DNA of 64,000 nucleotides from Sphingobacterium composti (GCF_009829075.1 NZ_WUQZ01000007.1:62001-126000), one strand, 5' to 3'; shown: positions 43,977-54,067, counted from the first letter of the stretch. The notes: a model not told the origin generated them from the letters alone. Made by a program: numbers and translations.

Positions 43977-45896
43977 TTAAATATTCAAAAGACCATACAA
44001 TAATATGGCAGCCGCTCCGATGACCATCATGATGATATAAAATCCAACATAGCCACTTTGTAATTGGCGGATACCTCGTCCTGACGCATTGATCAAATCG
44101 GCTACACCATGTACCAAACCATCGATACCTGCCTTATCCACTACTTTGTAGAAAAATTTAGATAATCCATTGAGTGGTTTTACAAATAAAGTCGCATACA
44201 ACTCGTCAACATATAATTTCTTGTAAGAAAGGTTATACAAAGTACCTTGCTCCACACCATCCTCTTGAGGCACTTCTGACTTTTTCACATATTTTTGATA
44301 AGCTACTACAGCCATAATTATTGCTGCTAAAGCAGAAACAGCCATCAATATATATTCGGTTGTGTGGTTTAAATGTACTTCAGCTACTCTCGCATTGCTA
44401 TAGCTAAATATTGGGCTAAGGAAGTTTGCCAACCAATTTCCTCCTCCAAGCGCCGAAGGCAAATTGATTATTCCTCCAAGGACAGATAAAACTGCCAATA
44501 CAATCAACGGTAAAGTCATTTGAATTGGTGACTCATGTAAGTGATGTGCCTGTTCCTCTGTTCCTCTGAACTTCCCGAAGAAAGTCAAAAACAACATTCT
44601 GAACATATAAAATGCCGTAAACAACGCCCCCACAAACCCTAATCCCCAGAGCAATGTGCTCGATTCAAATGTAAACGCTAAAATTTCGTCTTTGGAGAAA
44701 AATCCAGATAATGGCGGAATACCAGCAATAGCAATGGTTCCTAGTAACATAGTCGCATAGGTAATAGGCATATATTTTTTCAACCCACCCATTTTGCGCA
44801 TATCTTGCTCGTGGTGCATACCATGAATCACTGATCCTGCTCCCAAGAACAACAATGCCTTGAAGAATGCATGTGTCAACACATGAAAGAACGCAGCTGT
44901 ATAAGCACCTACGCCCAAGCCTAAGAACATATATCCCAATTGTGATACTGTCGAATAAGCCAATACTTTCTTAATATCATTTTGAGTCACTGCAATAAAT
45001 GCAGCCACCAAAGCAGTAACTACGCCAATTACCGCAATTATTTGCAATGTCAATGGAGATAACGTAAATAAGATATTCGAACGAATAATCATGTATATAC
45101 CAGCCGTCACCATCGTCGCTGCGTGGATTAATGCAGACACTGGAGTTGGTCCAGCCATTGCATCAGGTAACCAAGTGAACAAAGGAATTTGCGCTGATTT
45201 ACCCGTTGCTGCCACAAATAATAGTAACGTGATTAACAGTAATGTAGCATCTCCTATTGGAAATTGTGAAGCCAAACCAAATACTTCAGCATATTCAACA
45301 GTTCCGAAAGTAGCAATGATTGCAAATACGGCTATTAAAAAACCTAAATCTCCTATCCTATTCATTACAAATGCCTTTTTTGCAGCACTTGCGTATGATG
45401 AATTTTTATACCAAAAGCCTATTAACAAGTAAGAACATAGTCCTACTCCTTCCCAACCAATAAACATGATTAGATAATTTGACCCCAATACCAACAATAA
45501 CATGAAGAAGATAAATAGGTTCAAATAAGCAAAGAAGCGACCAAAAGATTCGTCTGTATGCATATACGAATACGAATACAAATGAATTAAGAAGCCAATT
45601 CCAGTTACAATAAGTAACATCAATGAGCTTAGAGGGTCTAGTAGAAAAGAGAATTTCAGATTGAAATCCCCTACCGTCAACCAATCAAATAAGTGGTAAA
45701 TAGTAGTCGCATCCTCGCCTGCATTTCTAGCTTGCAATACCTGTCCAAACAAGATACAGCTTATCAAGAAAGCTCCTAAAACGGTACCACAACCAATAAG
45801 TCCAATAACAAACTTCGAAAAATTATACTGCCCTAGTCCATTAATTATAAAACCTAATAAAGGTATCAACGGTATCAGCCAGATTAGTTCCATCAT
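43977..45896 (-). CDS. nuoL: NADH-quinone oxidoreductase subunit L
   Basis: 639 residues, the largest membrane subunit. Motifs: MFIGWEGVGLCSYLLIGFWY, GKSAQIPLFTWLPDAMAGPTPVSALIHAATMVTAGIY (read in parts), KVLAYSTVSQLGYMFLGLG and GIPPLSGFFSKDEI. The C-terminus holds the long lateral amphipathic helix region typical of NuoL, ending in a last membrane segment (VGFYIIMMVIGAAAILLYG). It terminates the proton-pumping arm of complex I. Normal length. Confidence 0.97.
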   Translation of the reverse strand: MMELIWLIPLIPLLGFIINGLGQYNFSKFVIGLIGCGTVLGAFLISCILFGQVLQARNAGEDATTIYHLFDWLTVGDFNLKFSFLLDPLSSLMLLIVTGIGFLIHLYSYSYMHTDESFGRFFAYLNLFIFFMLLLVLGSNYLIMFIGWEGVGLCSYLLIGFWYKNSSYASAAKKAFVMNRIGDLGFLIAVFAIIATFGTVEYAEVFGLASQFPIGDATLLLITLLLFVAATGKSAQIPLFTWLPDAMAGPTPVSALIHAATMVTAGIYMIIRSNILFTLSPLTLQIIAVIGVVTALVAAFIAVTQNDIKKVLAYSTVSQLGYMFLGLGVGAYTAAFFHVLTHAFFKALLFLGAGSVIHGMHHEQDMRKMGGLKKYMPITYATMLLGTIAIAGIPPLSGFFSKDEILAFTFESSTLLWGLGFVGALFTAFYMFRMLFLTFFGKFRGTEEQAHHLHESPIQMTLPLIVLAVLSVLGGIINLPSALGGGNWLANFLSPIFSYSNARVAEVHLNHTTEYILMAVSALAAIIMAVVAYQKYVKKSEVPQEDGVEQGTLYNLSYKKLYVDELYATLFVKPLNGLSKFFYKVVDKAGIDGLVHGVADLINASGRGIRQLQSGYVGFYIIMMVIGAAAILLYGLLNI

Positions 45897-45917
45897 ATAA
45901 TTTAGGTTTTACTTATT

Positions 45918-46247
45918 TTACCAACGTAATTTACTCAACGACTCAATATCCACAGACTTCGTATTTCTGTACACCATAATCACAATCGCCAAACCCACAG
46001 CGACTTCTGCCGCCGCTAATGCCATGACGAAGAATACAAATACTTGTCCACTCGCATCACCATAATATGCCGAAAATGCAGCTAACAATAAATTCACTGA
46101 ATTCAACATCAACTCTATCGACATCATAATGATAATAACATTACGACGTATCAATACACCAATAACTCCGATAGCGAATATCACACTACAGAATATCAAG
46201 TAGTGATTTAAAGGAATACCTTGTATATTTTGAATAATATCTACCAT
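45918..46247 (-). CDS. nuoK: NADH-quinone oxidoreductase subunit K
   Basis: 109 residues with three helices. Two conserved membrane Glu needed for proton transfer are visible, in MMSIELMLNSVNLLLAAF and FFVMALAAAEVAVGLAI. The start codon overlaps nuoJ's stop by one base (coordinate 46247), which couples translation of the pair. Confidence 0.96.
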   Translation of the reverse strand: MVDIIQNIQGIPLNHYLIFCSVIFAIGVIGVLIRRNVIIIMMSIELMLNSVNLLLAAFSAYYGDASGQVFVFFVMALAAAEVAVGLAIVIMVYRNTKSVDIESLSKLRW

Positions 46248-46744
46248 TATCCTTCTTTCGTTTCTTTTTTAGCTAATAATATGGCACCTACCATTGCCGT
46301 CAACAACAAAATTGAAGACAATTCAAAAGGCAACAAAAACTCATCGAACAATACCTTTCCTAAATTCTTCACCAATCCAACATCCGTATTGCCTGTTACA
46401 AATTCATTTTGTCCTTCCAATACACGAAATGCTCCTAAGAAAGTCGCCAACAAACACATCCCTGCGATTGCCCCCATAACTTTTACAACGGTAGACTTCA
46501 TTGGTTCTGTATCTTTATTGAGATTGAGCAACATCAATACAAATAAGAACAACACCATAATTGCCCCCATATAAACAATAAAGTTTACGACAGCCAAAAA
46601 TTGGGCATTCAATAAAATATAGTGAATTGTAAACGTGAAAAACGTAATGACTAAATAAAGTACGCTATGTACTGGGTTCTTTGTGAAGATGGTCATCAAC
46701 GCAAAGAAAATGGACAAAAATGCTACAAAATAAAATATACCCAT
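46247..46744 (-). CDS. nuoJ: NADH-quinone oxidoreductase subunit J
   Basis: 165 residues, five helices (YFVAFLSIFFALMTIFT; NPVHSVLYLVITFFTF; ILLNAQFLAVVNFIVYMGA with IMVLFLFVLMLLNL, the conserved pi-bulge helix; and two more). Forms part of the E-channel region between the quinone site and the pumps. 5 bases after nuoI. Confidence 0.95.
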   Translation of the reverse strand: MGIFYFVAFLSIFFALMTIFTKNPVHSVLYLVITFFTFTIHYILLNAQFLAVVNFIVYMGAIMVLFLFVLMLLNLNKDTEPMKSTVVKVMGAIAGMCLLATFLGAFRVLEGQNEFVTGNTDVGLVKNLGKVLFDEFLLPFELSSILLLTAMVGAILLAKKETKEG

Positions 46745-46749
46745 TATGC

Positions 46750-47268
46750 TTATCCGTTTACATTTAGTTTAGTGATATCAAACTTTGGTTCGACCAATTT
46801 ATCCTTACCGTAGATAAAATCCTTACGCACATACTCCGCCGTCACGTGTGGACCGTCCAAATAAATCGCTTCTTTCGGACACGCCTCTTCACACAAACCA
46901 CAGAAGATACAACGCAACATATTGATTTCATATACAGCTGCATATTTCTCTTCACGATACAAGTGCTCCTCGCCTTTCTGACGTTCGGCAGCCGTCATCG
47001 TAATCGCTTCGGCAGGACATGACAACGCACACAATCCACATGCTGTGCAGCGCTCTCTACCTTGTTCGTCACGTTTCAAAGAATGTTGACCTCTAAAGTT
47101 TTTGGAATAAGGTCTAATTTCTTCAGGATATTTTATCGTAGGAATCTTCTTGAAAAAATGTCGTATTGTAATAGAAAGTCCCTTCACGATAGCTGGAAGA
47201 TACATACGTTCCCATATGTTCATTGGCTTTTGCTCGATGACTTTTTTTCGATTAGTTAATGATTGCAT
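46750..47268 (-). CDS. nuoI: NADH-quinone oxidoreductase subunit I (two 4Fe-4S clusters)
   Basis: 172 residues. Two ferredoxin motifs are complete, CTACGLCALSCP and CIFCGLCEEACP, for clusters N6a and N6b that pass electrons to N2 in NuoB. The N-terminal part has an amphipathic segment (LPAIVKGLSITIRHFFKK) that sits on the membrane. Matches known NuoI size. 8 bases after nuoH. Confidence 0.96.
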   Translation of the reverse strand: MQSLTNRKKVIEQKPMNIWERMYLPAIVKGLSITIRHFFKKIPTIKYPEEIRPYSKNFRGQHSLKRDEQGRERCTACGLCALSCPAEAITMTAAERQKGEEHLYREEKYAAVYEINMLRCIFCGLCEEACPKEAIYLDGPHVTAEYVRKDFIYGKDKLVEPKFDITKLNVNG

Positions 47269-47276
47269 ATCCCGAC

Positions 47277-48317
47277 TTATTGAAAGTAAGTATCCTTAAT
47301 TAATGTTATTATACCTGTCAATACAATATTGGCAATTGCCAATGGAATCAAAATTTTCCAGCCCAAATTCATCAATTGGTCATAACGGAAGCGTGGTAAT
47401 GTCCAGCGAATCCACATGAAGAAGAAGATGAAACCAAATATTTTTAAGAAGAAGACAAGTACGCCTATAATGGTTATCCAGTTTTCGGATAAACCCAAAT
47501 CATACATGAATGGGAAATTGTATCCACCGAAATACAATGCAGCCATCAAAGCTGATGATACAAACATATTGATGTATTCCGAGAACATATATAGTCCCAA
47601 TTTCATGGAAGAATATTCGGTATGGTATCCACCGACTAATTCCGTCTCACATTCAGGCAGGTCAAAAGGAACACGATTACACTCTGCAAAAGCACAAGTT
47701 ATGAAAATCAAAAATCCTAAAGGTTGCACAAAAATGTTCCAGTTCACGAAACCAGACTGTTGGGCTACGATTTCACCCAATTGTAATGAACCAGTAACCA
47801 TCAATAATGCGATTAAAGATAGCCCCATTCCAATTTCGTACGAAATACTTTGTGATGCCGCACGAATAGCTCCCATCAGAGAGAACTTATTATTCGACGC
47901 CCATCCACCAAGCATAATACCGTAAACACCCAACGCTATTACACCGAATACGTACAAAACACCGATATTAACATCAGCCACTTGTAGTGGAATACTTTTG
48001 CCATCAATAACTAGATTTTGTCCCCATGGAATCACAGCAGAACTAATACATGCCGTAATAATAGCAATGACCGGACCTAAAATAAACAAAGTCTTGTGCG
48101 CTCCTGCCGGAATAATTTCTTCTTTGAAAAAGAATTTACCACCATCACATAGCGGTTGCAAAATCCCAAAAATACCAGCTCTATCTGGACCATGACGGTC
48201 TTGCATAAAGCCAGCAATCTTCCGCTCAGCAAGTGTAGAATACATCGCTATCACCAACGTAACAGTGAATACGATTACTACAAGTATAAGTTTCTCTAAT
48301 ATAAAAGCGACTTCCAT
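47277..48317 (-). CDS. nuoH: NADH-quinone oxidoreductase subunit H
   Basis: 346 residues, about eight helices. Signature regions: STLAERKIAGFMQDRHGPDRAGIFGILQPLCDGGKFFFKEE (first loop, read in parts), GLYGIMLGGW-like segment, SQSISYEIGMGLSLI, and FAECNRVPFDLPECETELVGGYHTEYSSMK with its conserved Glu. It forms the quinone chamber and couples redox chemistry to the membrane arm. 6 bases separate it from the nuoG-like gene. Confidence 0.96.
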   Translation of the reverse strand: MEVAFILEKLILVVIVFTVTLVIAMYSTLAERKIAGFMQDRHGPDRAGIFGILQPLCDGGKFFFKEEIIPAGAHKTLFILGPVIAIITACISSAVIPWGQNLVIDGKSIPLQVADVNIGVLYVFGVIALGVYGIMLGGWASNNKFSLMGAIRAASQSISYEIGMGLSLIALLMVTGSLQLGEIVAQQSGFVNWNIFVQPLGFLIFITCAFAECNRVPFDLPECETELVGGYHTEYSSMKLGLYMFSEYINMFVSSALMAALYFGGYNFPFMYDLGLSENWITIIGVLVFFLKIFGFIFFFMWIRWTLPRFRYDQLMNLGWKILIPLAIANIVLTGIITLIKDTYFQ

Positions 48318-48323
48318 CGAATA

Positions 48324-49340
48324 TTATTTTAAACGTTCTGTTCTTTGCAATTGCTCTTCATTTGCAAGTTTCAATTTTTCATCCTCTCTAATTACTGGTG
48401 GCAGGTGGAATTGCTCATAGTGATTTGCACCAATCACAGATTCTTTCTCTACATCAGTCGGATGTTCTAGCACCCAATCAGAAGTACTTTTTGTATCAAA
48501 ACGACACGTATTACAGATAAAATCTTCTACTTCACCAAATTCATCTTTACGCCCAGTTACACGCAAAACATCATCCCCTTTGTACCATAATGTTACTTTT
48601 CCCGAACATTTAGGACAATCACGATGCGCATCAATAGGCTTGGTAAACCATACTCTATTTTTGAAACGGAAAGTTTTGTCCGTCAACGCCCCTACAGGAC
48701 ATACGTCAATCACATTCCCAATAAAATCATGGTCTAATGCTTTTTCGATATGTGTTGATATTTCAGAATGATCTCCACGATATAATACACCATGCTCACG
48801 TTCCTCGGTCAGTTGATTCGCCACATAGACACATCTGTAGCATAAGATACAGCGGTTCATATGTAGTTGAATCTTATCACCTAAGTCAACGCGCTCAAAC
48901 GTACGTCGCTCGAATTCATATCGCGTGCCTTCAGAACCGTGCTCATAACCCAAATCTTGAAGTTTACACTCACCAGCTTGGTCACAAATTGGACAATCCA
49001 AAGGATGATTTATCAAAAGAATCTCTACAACACCTTTACGCGCTTCTTCTACTTCAGGAGAAGTGATATTTTGCACTTCCATGCCATCCATCACTGTCGT
49101 ACGACACGAAGCGACTAGCTTTGGCATCGGACGAGGGTCTTTTTCCGAACCTTTAGAAACCTTCACTAGACAGGTACGGCATTTACCTCCAGAACCTTCT
49201 AATTTGGAATAATAACACATCGCAGGGGGAACAATATCACCTCCAATCTGACGTGCAGCATTCAATATTGTTGATCCCGGAGCTACTTCTACCGGAATAC
49301 CATCTATTGTGACTTTAAAATTTACAACTTCGTCTGCCAT
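48324..49340 (-). CDS. nuoG: NuoG-like iron-sulfur subunit, short form without the molybdopterin-type domain
   Basis: 338 residues, against 700-900 in most bacteria. Present: N1b 2Fe-2S region (PPAMCYYSKLEG, then GGKCRTC and SCRTT), the N3 motif HPLDCPICDQAGECKLQ, and N4 (CILCYRCV and CPVGAL). Near residue 240-285 the pairs CPKC and CNTC remain, the start of the domain that carries cluster N7 or its remnant. The large C-terminal molybdopterin-oxidoreductase-like domain is absent, and the protein ends in a hydrophilic tail. The gene shows no sign of a frameshift and is followed by intact nuoH, so this is a stable short form. Confidence 0.9.
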   Translation of the reverse strand: MADEVVNFKVTIDGIPVEVAPGSTILNAARQIGGDIVPPAMCYYSKLEGSGGKCRTCLVKVSKGSEKDPRPMPKLVASCRTTVMDGMEVQNITSPEVEEARKGVVEILLINHPLDCPICDQAGECKLQDLGYEHGSEGTRYEFERRTFERVDLGDKIQLHMNRCILCYRCVYVANQLTEEREHGVLYRGDHSEISTHIEKALDHDFIGNVIDVCPVGALTDKTFRFKNRVWFTKPIDAHRDCPKCSGKVTLWYKGDDVLRVTGRKDEFGEVEDFICNTCRFDTKSTSDWVLEHPTDVEKESVIGANHYEQFHLPPVIREDEKLKLANEEQLQRTERLK

Positions 49341-49359
49341 CGTATCTGCTTCTAAATAT

Positions 49360-50715
49360 CTATTGAACTACAGGTGCTAAAGGGTCAGCATAATGTGCCA
49401 AACCGTAATTACGTGTCTGCGATTCTTGTGGATTAAGAACATGCCATTCAAATTCATCACGAAAATGTCTGATTGCTGCCGCAACAGGCCATGCCGCCGC
49501 ATCTCCTAATGGACAAATGGTATTTCCCTCTATCTTGCGTTGAATATCCCATAAAAGGTCTATATCTTCCATAGTACCATGACCTAGTTCTATTTTGTGC
49601 AATACCTTTTCCATCCATCCTGTTCCTTCACGACAAGGCGAACACTGTCCGCAACTTTCATGATGGTAGAATCTCGCGAAATTCCAAGTATTACGCACAA
49701 TGCATTGGTCTTCATCATAAACGATAAAGCCACCTGAACCCAACATCGTACCTGTTTGGAAACCACCATCGGCTAATGATTCATACGTCATCAAACGCGC
49801 ATTTCCAGCAGCTGTCTTTGTTATTAAATTTGCTGGCAAAATTGGAACAGAAGAACCTCCGGCCACTAAAGCCTTTAGTCTTTTCCCATTCGCAATACCA
49901 CCACAGTATTCATCTGAATAAATAAATTCTTCAACAGAAACCCCTAGCTCAATTTCATAAACACCTGGCTTATTAATGTTACCTGACGCAGAAATTAACT
50001 TAGTTCCTGTACTACGCTCAATACCAATTTTTGCATATTCTTCACCACCATCATTCACAATAGGAACGACAGAAGCTATTGACTCTACATTATTGACTAC
50101 AGTAGGGCAACCATACAAACCTGCTATAGCAGGAAATGGTGGTTTGATACGTGGATTACCACGTTTTCCCTCAAGAGATTCCAATAATGCCGTTTCTTCT
50201 CCGCAGATGTAAGCACCGCCACCCGGTTGAACGTATATTTCTAAATTATAACCTGATCCTAAAATATTATTGCCAAGAAATCCCGCTGCTTTAGCTTCTG
50301 CAATTGCTTTTTCCAAAATTCTAATTTGTGGCATCATCTCGCCACGCACGTAGATATAGGAAGTATTCGCGCCTAATGCGTAACTAGACACAATCATTCC
50401 TTCCACCAAAGCGTGAGGAATATGCGTCATCAAAAAACGGTCTTTGAATGTACCTGGCTCCGACTCATCACCATTACATACCAAATAACGTGGCACACCT
50501 TCTGGCTTAGCCAAAAATCCCCACTTCATGCCCGTTGGAAAACCAGCCCCACCACGGCCACGCAATCCTGATTTTTTAACTTCTTCGACAACATCATCGG
50601 GCGACATTGTTTTCAAAGCTTTTTCTACAGCACGATAACCACCCTTTTGACGATACACGTCAAAAGTGTTAATTCCCGGCTCATTGATATGCTCTAATAA
50701 TAATTTACGTCCCAT
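49360..50715 (-). CDS. nuoF: NADH-quinone oxidoreductase subunit F (NADH/FMN)
   Basis: 451 residues. FMN- and NADH-binding blocks: SGLRGRGGAGFPTGMKWGF, YLVCNGDESEPGTFKDR, GGGAYICGEETALLESLEG. The N3 cluster motif ESCGQCSPCREGTGW precedes a fourth Cys in GNTICPLGDAAAWPV. It oxidises NADH and starts the electron chain. The start is 5 bases after nuoE. Confidence 0.97.
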   Translation of the reverse strand: MGRKLLLEHINEPGINTFDVYRQKGGYRAVEKALKTMSPDDVVEEVKKSGLRGRGGAGFPTGMKWGFLAKPEGVPRYLVCNGDESEPGTFKDRFLMTHIPHALVEGMIVSSYALGANTSYIYVRGEMMPQIRILEKAIAEAKAAGFLGNNILGSGYNLEIYVQPGGGAYICGEETALLESLEGKRGNPRIKPPFPAIAGLYGCPTVVNNVESIASVVPIVNDGGEEYAKIGIERSTGTKLISASGNINKPGVYEIELGVSVEEFIYSDEYCGGIANGKRLKALVAGGSSVPILPANLITKTAAGNARLMTYESLADGGFQTGTMLGSGGFIVYDEDQCIVRNTWNFARFYHHESCGQCSPCREGTGWMEKVLHKIELGHGTMEDIDLLWDIQRKIEGNTICPLGDAAAWPVAAAIRHFRDEFEWHVLNPQESQTRNYGLAHYADPLAPVVQ

Positions 50716-50720
50716 CTTGA

Positions 50721-51245
50721 TTATGCCTCTTTAGCTTTATTACGTAAAGTCTCAATCAAATTATCGACACTTTCTTCTGTTAGATTTTCATAAAAAGTAT
50801 ATTCTGGACCAATCTGCAAAACTGGACCATAACCGCAAGCTGCCAAACATTCTACACCTCTCCATGAGAATAAACCATCAGCAGTCACTTCACCTTCCTT
50901 TACACCCAAGCGTTGCTCTATATGATTCATAATTTTCTCCGCGCCCACCAAACAACACGGTCCTGTTCTGCATATTTCTAACGCAAACTTACCCTGTGGT
51001 TTTAAGAAGTACATGGTATAAAAAGTAGCTACTTCATAGACTTCAATAGGCTTTATTTGCAAGAAAGCAGCAACTTTATCCATCGCATCCGTACTCAACC
51101 ATCCGAATTCAGCCTGTACTTCATGCAAAATAGGTAACAATGCAGATTTTTGCTTACCTGCAGGATAGCGAGTCACAATCTCAGCACATTTTGCCAAGAG
51201 TGAAGCAGAAAATTCTACTGGAAGGTTCTCTTGTACACTAAGCAT
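50721..51245 (-). CDS. nuoE: NADH-quinone oxidoreductase subunit E (2Fe-2S)
   Basis: 174 residues, thioredoxin-like ferredoxin. N1a ligands: CRTGPCC (the middle cysteine pair), then CLAACGYGP. It starts 8 bases inside nuoD (translational overlap 51238-51245). Paired with NuoF in the NADH module of complex I. Confidence 0.95.
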   Translation of the reverse strand: MLSVQENLPVEFSASLLAKCAEIVTRYPAGKQKSALLPILHEVQAEFGWLSTDAMDKVAAFLQIKPIEVYEVATFYTMYFLKPQGKFALEICRTGPCCLVGAEKIMNHIEQRLGVKEGEVTADGLFSWRGVECLAACGYGPVLQIGPEYTFYENLTEESVDNLIETLRNKAKEA

Positions 51246-52473
51246 CTAATTCTCCTGCTATTACGTTTAAACTACTCATATTAATAATCGCATCCGATAT
51301 CAACATGCCAGCACTCATCGGCGCAAACATCTGATAATTAATAAATGAAGGCCTTCTGAAGTGAAGTCTATATGGAGTACGACCTCCATCATGAATCAGG
51401 TAAAAACCCAATTCTCCATTTGCTCCTTCTACGGAATGATAAACTTCCGATTTTGGCGTTTCCCATTCACCCATTACAATTTTGAAATGGTAAATAAGAG
51501 CTTCCATATTATTGTACACTTGCTCCTTCGGAGGAAGATAAAATTCTGGAACATCAGCATGAAAAACTCCTGCCGGCTCGTTCTTAATTTTGTCTAATGC
51601 TTGACGAATAATACTCAACGATTGCCACATCTCCGCATTTCGCACCATGAACCTATCGTATACATCACCATTTGTCCCTACCGGAACTTCAAAATCAAAT
51701 TCTTCATAAGAACAATAAGGTGATACAACGCGTACATCATAATCTACGCCTGTCGCTCTCAATATTGGTCCCGACCAACTATACTCTAGAGCTTCCTCTG
51801 GTGTTACAGCTGCCACTCCCGATGTTCTTTCTATAAATATTCTGTTGCGAACGAATAACTCCTCAAATTCTCTTAAAACTGGAGGGTATCGCTCTAAAAA
51901 CTCTTCTATTTTCTTAAATGCTATATCGTTGAAATCTCTTTCGAAACCGCCAATACGACCAATATTAGTCGTCAGACGAGCTCCACAGATTTCTTCATAA
52001 ATTTCGTATATAAATTCACGCTCTTGCATCACATACAAGAATCCCGAAAATGCTCCTGTATCCACCCCCAAAATACCATTACAGATAATATGGTCCGCTA
52101 TTCGTGCCAGCTCCATAACGATAATACGCATATATTGCACACGCTTCGGTATCTCAATATTCAGCAGTTTTTCAACCGTCATATGCCAGCCCATATTATT
52201 AATAGGCGACGAACAGTAGTTCAAACGGTCTGTCAATGGCGTGATTTGATAGAAAGGACGTCGCTCTGCTATTTTTTCAAAAGCACGATGTATATAGCCA
52301 ATAGTAGAAACACCACTGACAATACGTTCTCCATCAATCTGAATGACATTCTGAAAAACACCATGCGTAGCTGGGTGAGTAGGACCAAGATTTAAGGTTA
52401 TTAAATCATCTTGCGGGTCATTGTCCTCAAAAATGGGTTTATTAGGTGTTATTTTGGTAATCGGATTGCTCAT
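51238..52473 (-). CDS. nuoD: NADH-quinone oxidoreductase subunit D (49 kDa type)
   Basis: 411 residues. Markers: LNLGPTHPATHGVFQ, GYIHRAFEKIAERR, DRLNYCSSPINNMGWHMTVEK, and GANGELGFYLIHDGG with the C-terminal RRPSFINYQMFAPMSAGML. His and Tyr for quinone binding are in PTHPATHG and near DRLNYCS. Standard separate NuoD (not fused to NuoC). Fifteen bases separate it from nuoC. Confidence 0.97.
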   Translation of the reverse strand: MSNPITKITPNKPIFEDNDPQDDLITLNLGPTHPATHGVFQNVIQIDGERIVSGVSTIGYIHRAFEKIAERRPFYQITPLTDRLNYCSSPINNMGWHMTVEKLLNIEIPKRVQYMRIIVMELARIADHIICNGILGVDTGAFSGFLYVMQEREFIYEIYEEICGARLTTNIGRIGGFERDFNDIAFKKIEEFLERYPPVLREFEELFVRNRIFIERTSGVAAVTPEEALEYSWSGPILRATGVDYDVRVVSPYCSYEEFDFEVPVGTNGDVYDRFMVRNAEMWQSLSIIRQALDKIKNEPAGVFHADVPEFYLPPKEQVYNNMEALIYHFKIVMGEWETPKSEVYHSVEGANGELGFYLIHDGGRTPYRLHFRRPSFINYQMFAPMSAGMLISDAIINMSSLNVIAGELDA

Positions 52474-52488
52474 CTACGTAAATTCAAG

Positions 52489-52992
52489 TTATCGGCCAAA
52501 ATAAAAATCTTTCTTATCTACCTTGTTAGGGTCTTCCAATGGGTATTCTTTACGCATTGGAAACACTTCCATTTCATCCATATTCAGAATGCGTCGCAAG
52601 TCTGGATGTCCTTCGAATATAATACCATAGAAATCGTATGTTTCTCTCTCCATCCAATTTGCTCCTTTCCACAAAGTCGTCGCCGTTGGAATAGTTGGAT
52701 TTTCACCTTCTAAAAATACCTTAATACGAACCCTAAAATTTTGAAAAAGATTATGAAGATGATAAACTACAGCAAAAGGTTTAGCTTGATTCGGATAATG
52801 TACTGCCGTAATATCGGTTAGATAATTGAATCGAAAGGATTCCTCATTTTTCAAATAAGACAGCAATTCGATAATTGATTCTGCTGATGTAGAAATGGTC
52901 AACAGCCCATGAGGCTCGCCAATAATTTCCACTATCTCACCAAACTTTTCCTTTAAATTTTCTACTATATATTGGTTGGTTAATTTATCCAT
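52489..52992 (-). CDS. nuoC: NADH-quinone oxidoreductase subunit C (30 kDa type)
   Basis: 167 residues; [22 protein letters not shown] is the family signature, followed by [14 protein letters not shown]. Its start overlaps nuoB by 8 bases (52985-52992). Peripheral arm, docks NuoD to NuoB. Confidence 0.95.
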   Translation of the reverse strand: MDKLTNQYIVENLKEKFGEIVEIIGEPHGLLTISTSAESIIELLSYLKNEESFRFNYLTDITAVHYPNQAKPFAVVYHLHNLFQNFRVRIKVFLEGENPTIPTATTLWKGANWMERETYDFYGIIFEGHPDLRRILNMDEMEVFPMRKEYPLEDPNKVDKKDFYFGR

Positions 52993-53539
52993 TGTCTGTC
53001 GCTATTCCATATTTCTCCAACAATGCCTTATATTCAGGTGTATTTCTTCTATTCAGTGATTCATTCTTCACAATATCTTGCAATTTCAACACACCATCCA
53101 AAATCGCTTCAGGTCTAGGAGGACACCCTGGTACATACACATCCACTGGTATAATCTCATCTATTCCCTGCAACACCGAATATGTATCAAAAATTCCACC
53201 GCTAGAAGCACAAGCCCCAACTGCTATTACCCAACGTGGCTCTGCCATTTGCAGATAAACTTGCTTCAATACTGGAGCCATTTTCTTCGCTATAGTCCCC
53301 ATTACCAAAAGCATATCCGCTTGACGAGGAGAAAAACTTGGTCGCTCGGCACCAAATCGCGCTAAATCATATGTCGAACCCATTGTCGCCATAAATTCAA
53401 TCCCACAACAAGAAGTGGCAAAAGGTAATGGCCATAAGGAATTCGCACGAGCTAATCCAATTGCTTTATCTAAAGTAGTGGCAAAAAATCCGGCTCCTTC
53501 CACTCCTGGAGGCGCCTCCGCTAAGGTGACCTTGCTCAT
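52985..53539 (-). CDS. nuoB: NADH-quinone oxidoreductase subunit B (cluster N2)
   Basis: 184 residues. Cluster N2 ligands: the tandem Cys in [11 protein letters not shown], then VGACASSGG and [30 protein letters not shown] is the conserved segment before them. It transfers electrons to quinone. A 92-base gap separates it from nuoA; the gap holds a weak hairpin (ATTCCTT/AAGGAAT on the minus strand) and no gene. Confidence 0.97.
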   Translation of the reverse strand: MSKVTLAEAPPGVEGAGFFATTLDKAIGLARANSLWPLPFATSCCGIEFMATMGSTYDLARFGAERPSFSPRQADMLLVMGTIAKKMAPVLKQVYLQMAEPRWVIAVGACASSGGIFDTYSVLQGIDEIIPVDVYVPGCPPRPEAILDGVLKLQDIVKNESLNRRNTPEYKALLEKYGIATDNG

Positions 53540-53631
53540 AATACAGTTTATTCTTTCCTCGGTTTATATAGTTCTCAATTTAATATTTTTATTCCTTAAA
53601 TTGATTAAAGGAATGCTATTTAGAATGTTTC

Positions 53632-54012
53632 TTAATCCCAATTAAGTGCTTTTTTCTTAATCACATAGATAAAACCTAAAAGCAACAAACCCATGAAAAT
53701 GAACATCTCTATAAGACCTTCAAATCCAAATTCTCTAAAATTAACTGCCCAAGGATACATGAAAATAACCTCCACGTCAAAAATGACAAATAAGATGGCA
53801 ACAAGAAAATATTTAATAGAAAAGGGTTGTCTTGCATTACCTACGACTTCTACTCCAGATTCAAAAGCAGTTAGTTTACTTTCCGTACGGACTTTTGGAC
53901 CTATAAGGTGAGTGCCAATAATCGTTGTTATCCCAAAACCTGCAGCAACAATTAATTGAATTAGTATCGGCAAATAATCAACAGGCATATTTTGCCCTTG
54001 TAGATTTTCCAT
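53632..54012 (-). CDS. nuoA: NADH-quinone oxidoreductase subunit A
   Basis: 126 residues from the ATG at 54012; a longer frame to 54078 crosses the promoter and is rejected. Three helices, with the family loop LIGPKVRTESKLTAFESGVE and the conserved SIKYFLVAILFVIFDVEVIFMYPWA. First gene of the 14-gene nuo operon. It has its own -7 box at 54043-54050. Confidence 0.94.
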   Translation of the reverse strand: MENLQGQNMPVDYLPILIQLIVAAGFGITTIIGTHLIGPKVRTESKLTAFESGVEVVGNARQPFSIKYFLVAILFVIFDVEVIFMYPWAVNFREFGFEGLIEMFIFMGLLLLGFIYVIKKKALNWD

Positions 54013-54042
54013 AATTAACAGTTTAGTTCTTAGTTGTACTGA

Positions 54043-54050
54043 CAAATATA
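54043..54050 (-). promoter_or_regulatory. -7 promoter box of the nuo operon
   Basis: Minus-strand TATATTTG, exact TAnnTTTG, 31 bases before the nuoA ATG. A TTTG on the minus strand at 54079-54076 is possible as the -33 box, but the 25-base spacing is longer than usual and it falls inside the upstream terminator. Confidence 0.5.
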
Positions 54051-54067
54051 AAACTTTTATTAAAAAA

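Noticed and set aside
53540-53631. Possible second promoter or small RNA between nuoA and nuoB
   Set aside because: Only a 7-bp imperfect hairpin and AT-rich DNA; no -33/-7 pair at the right spacing.
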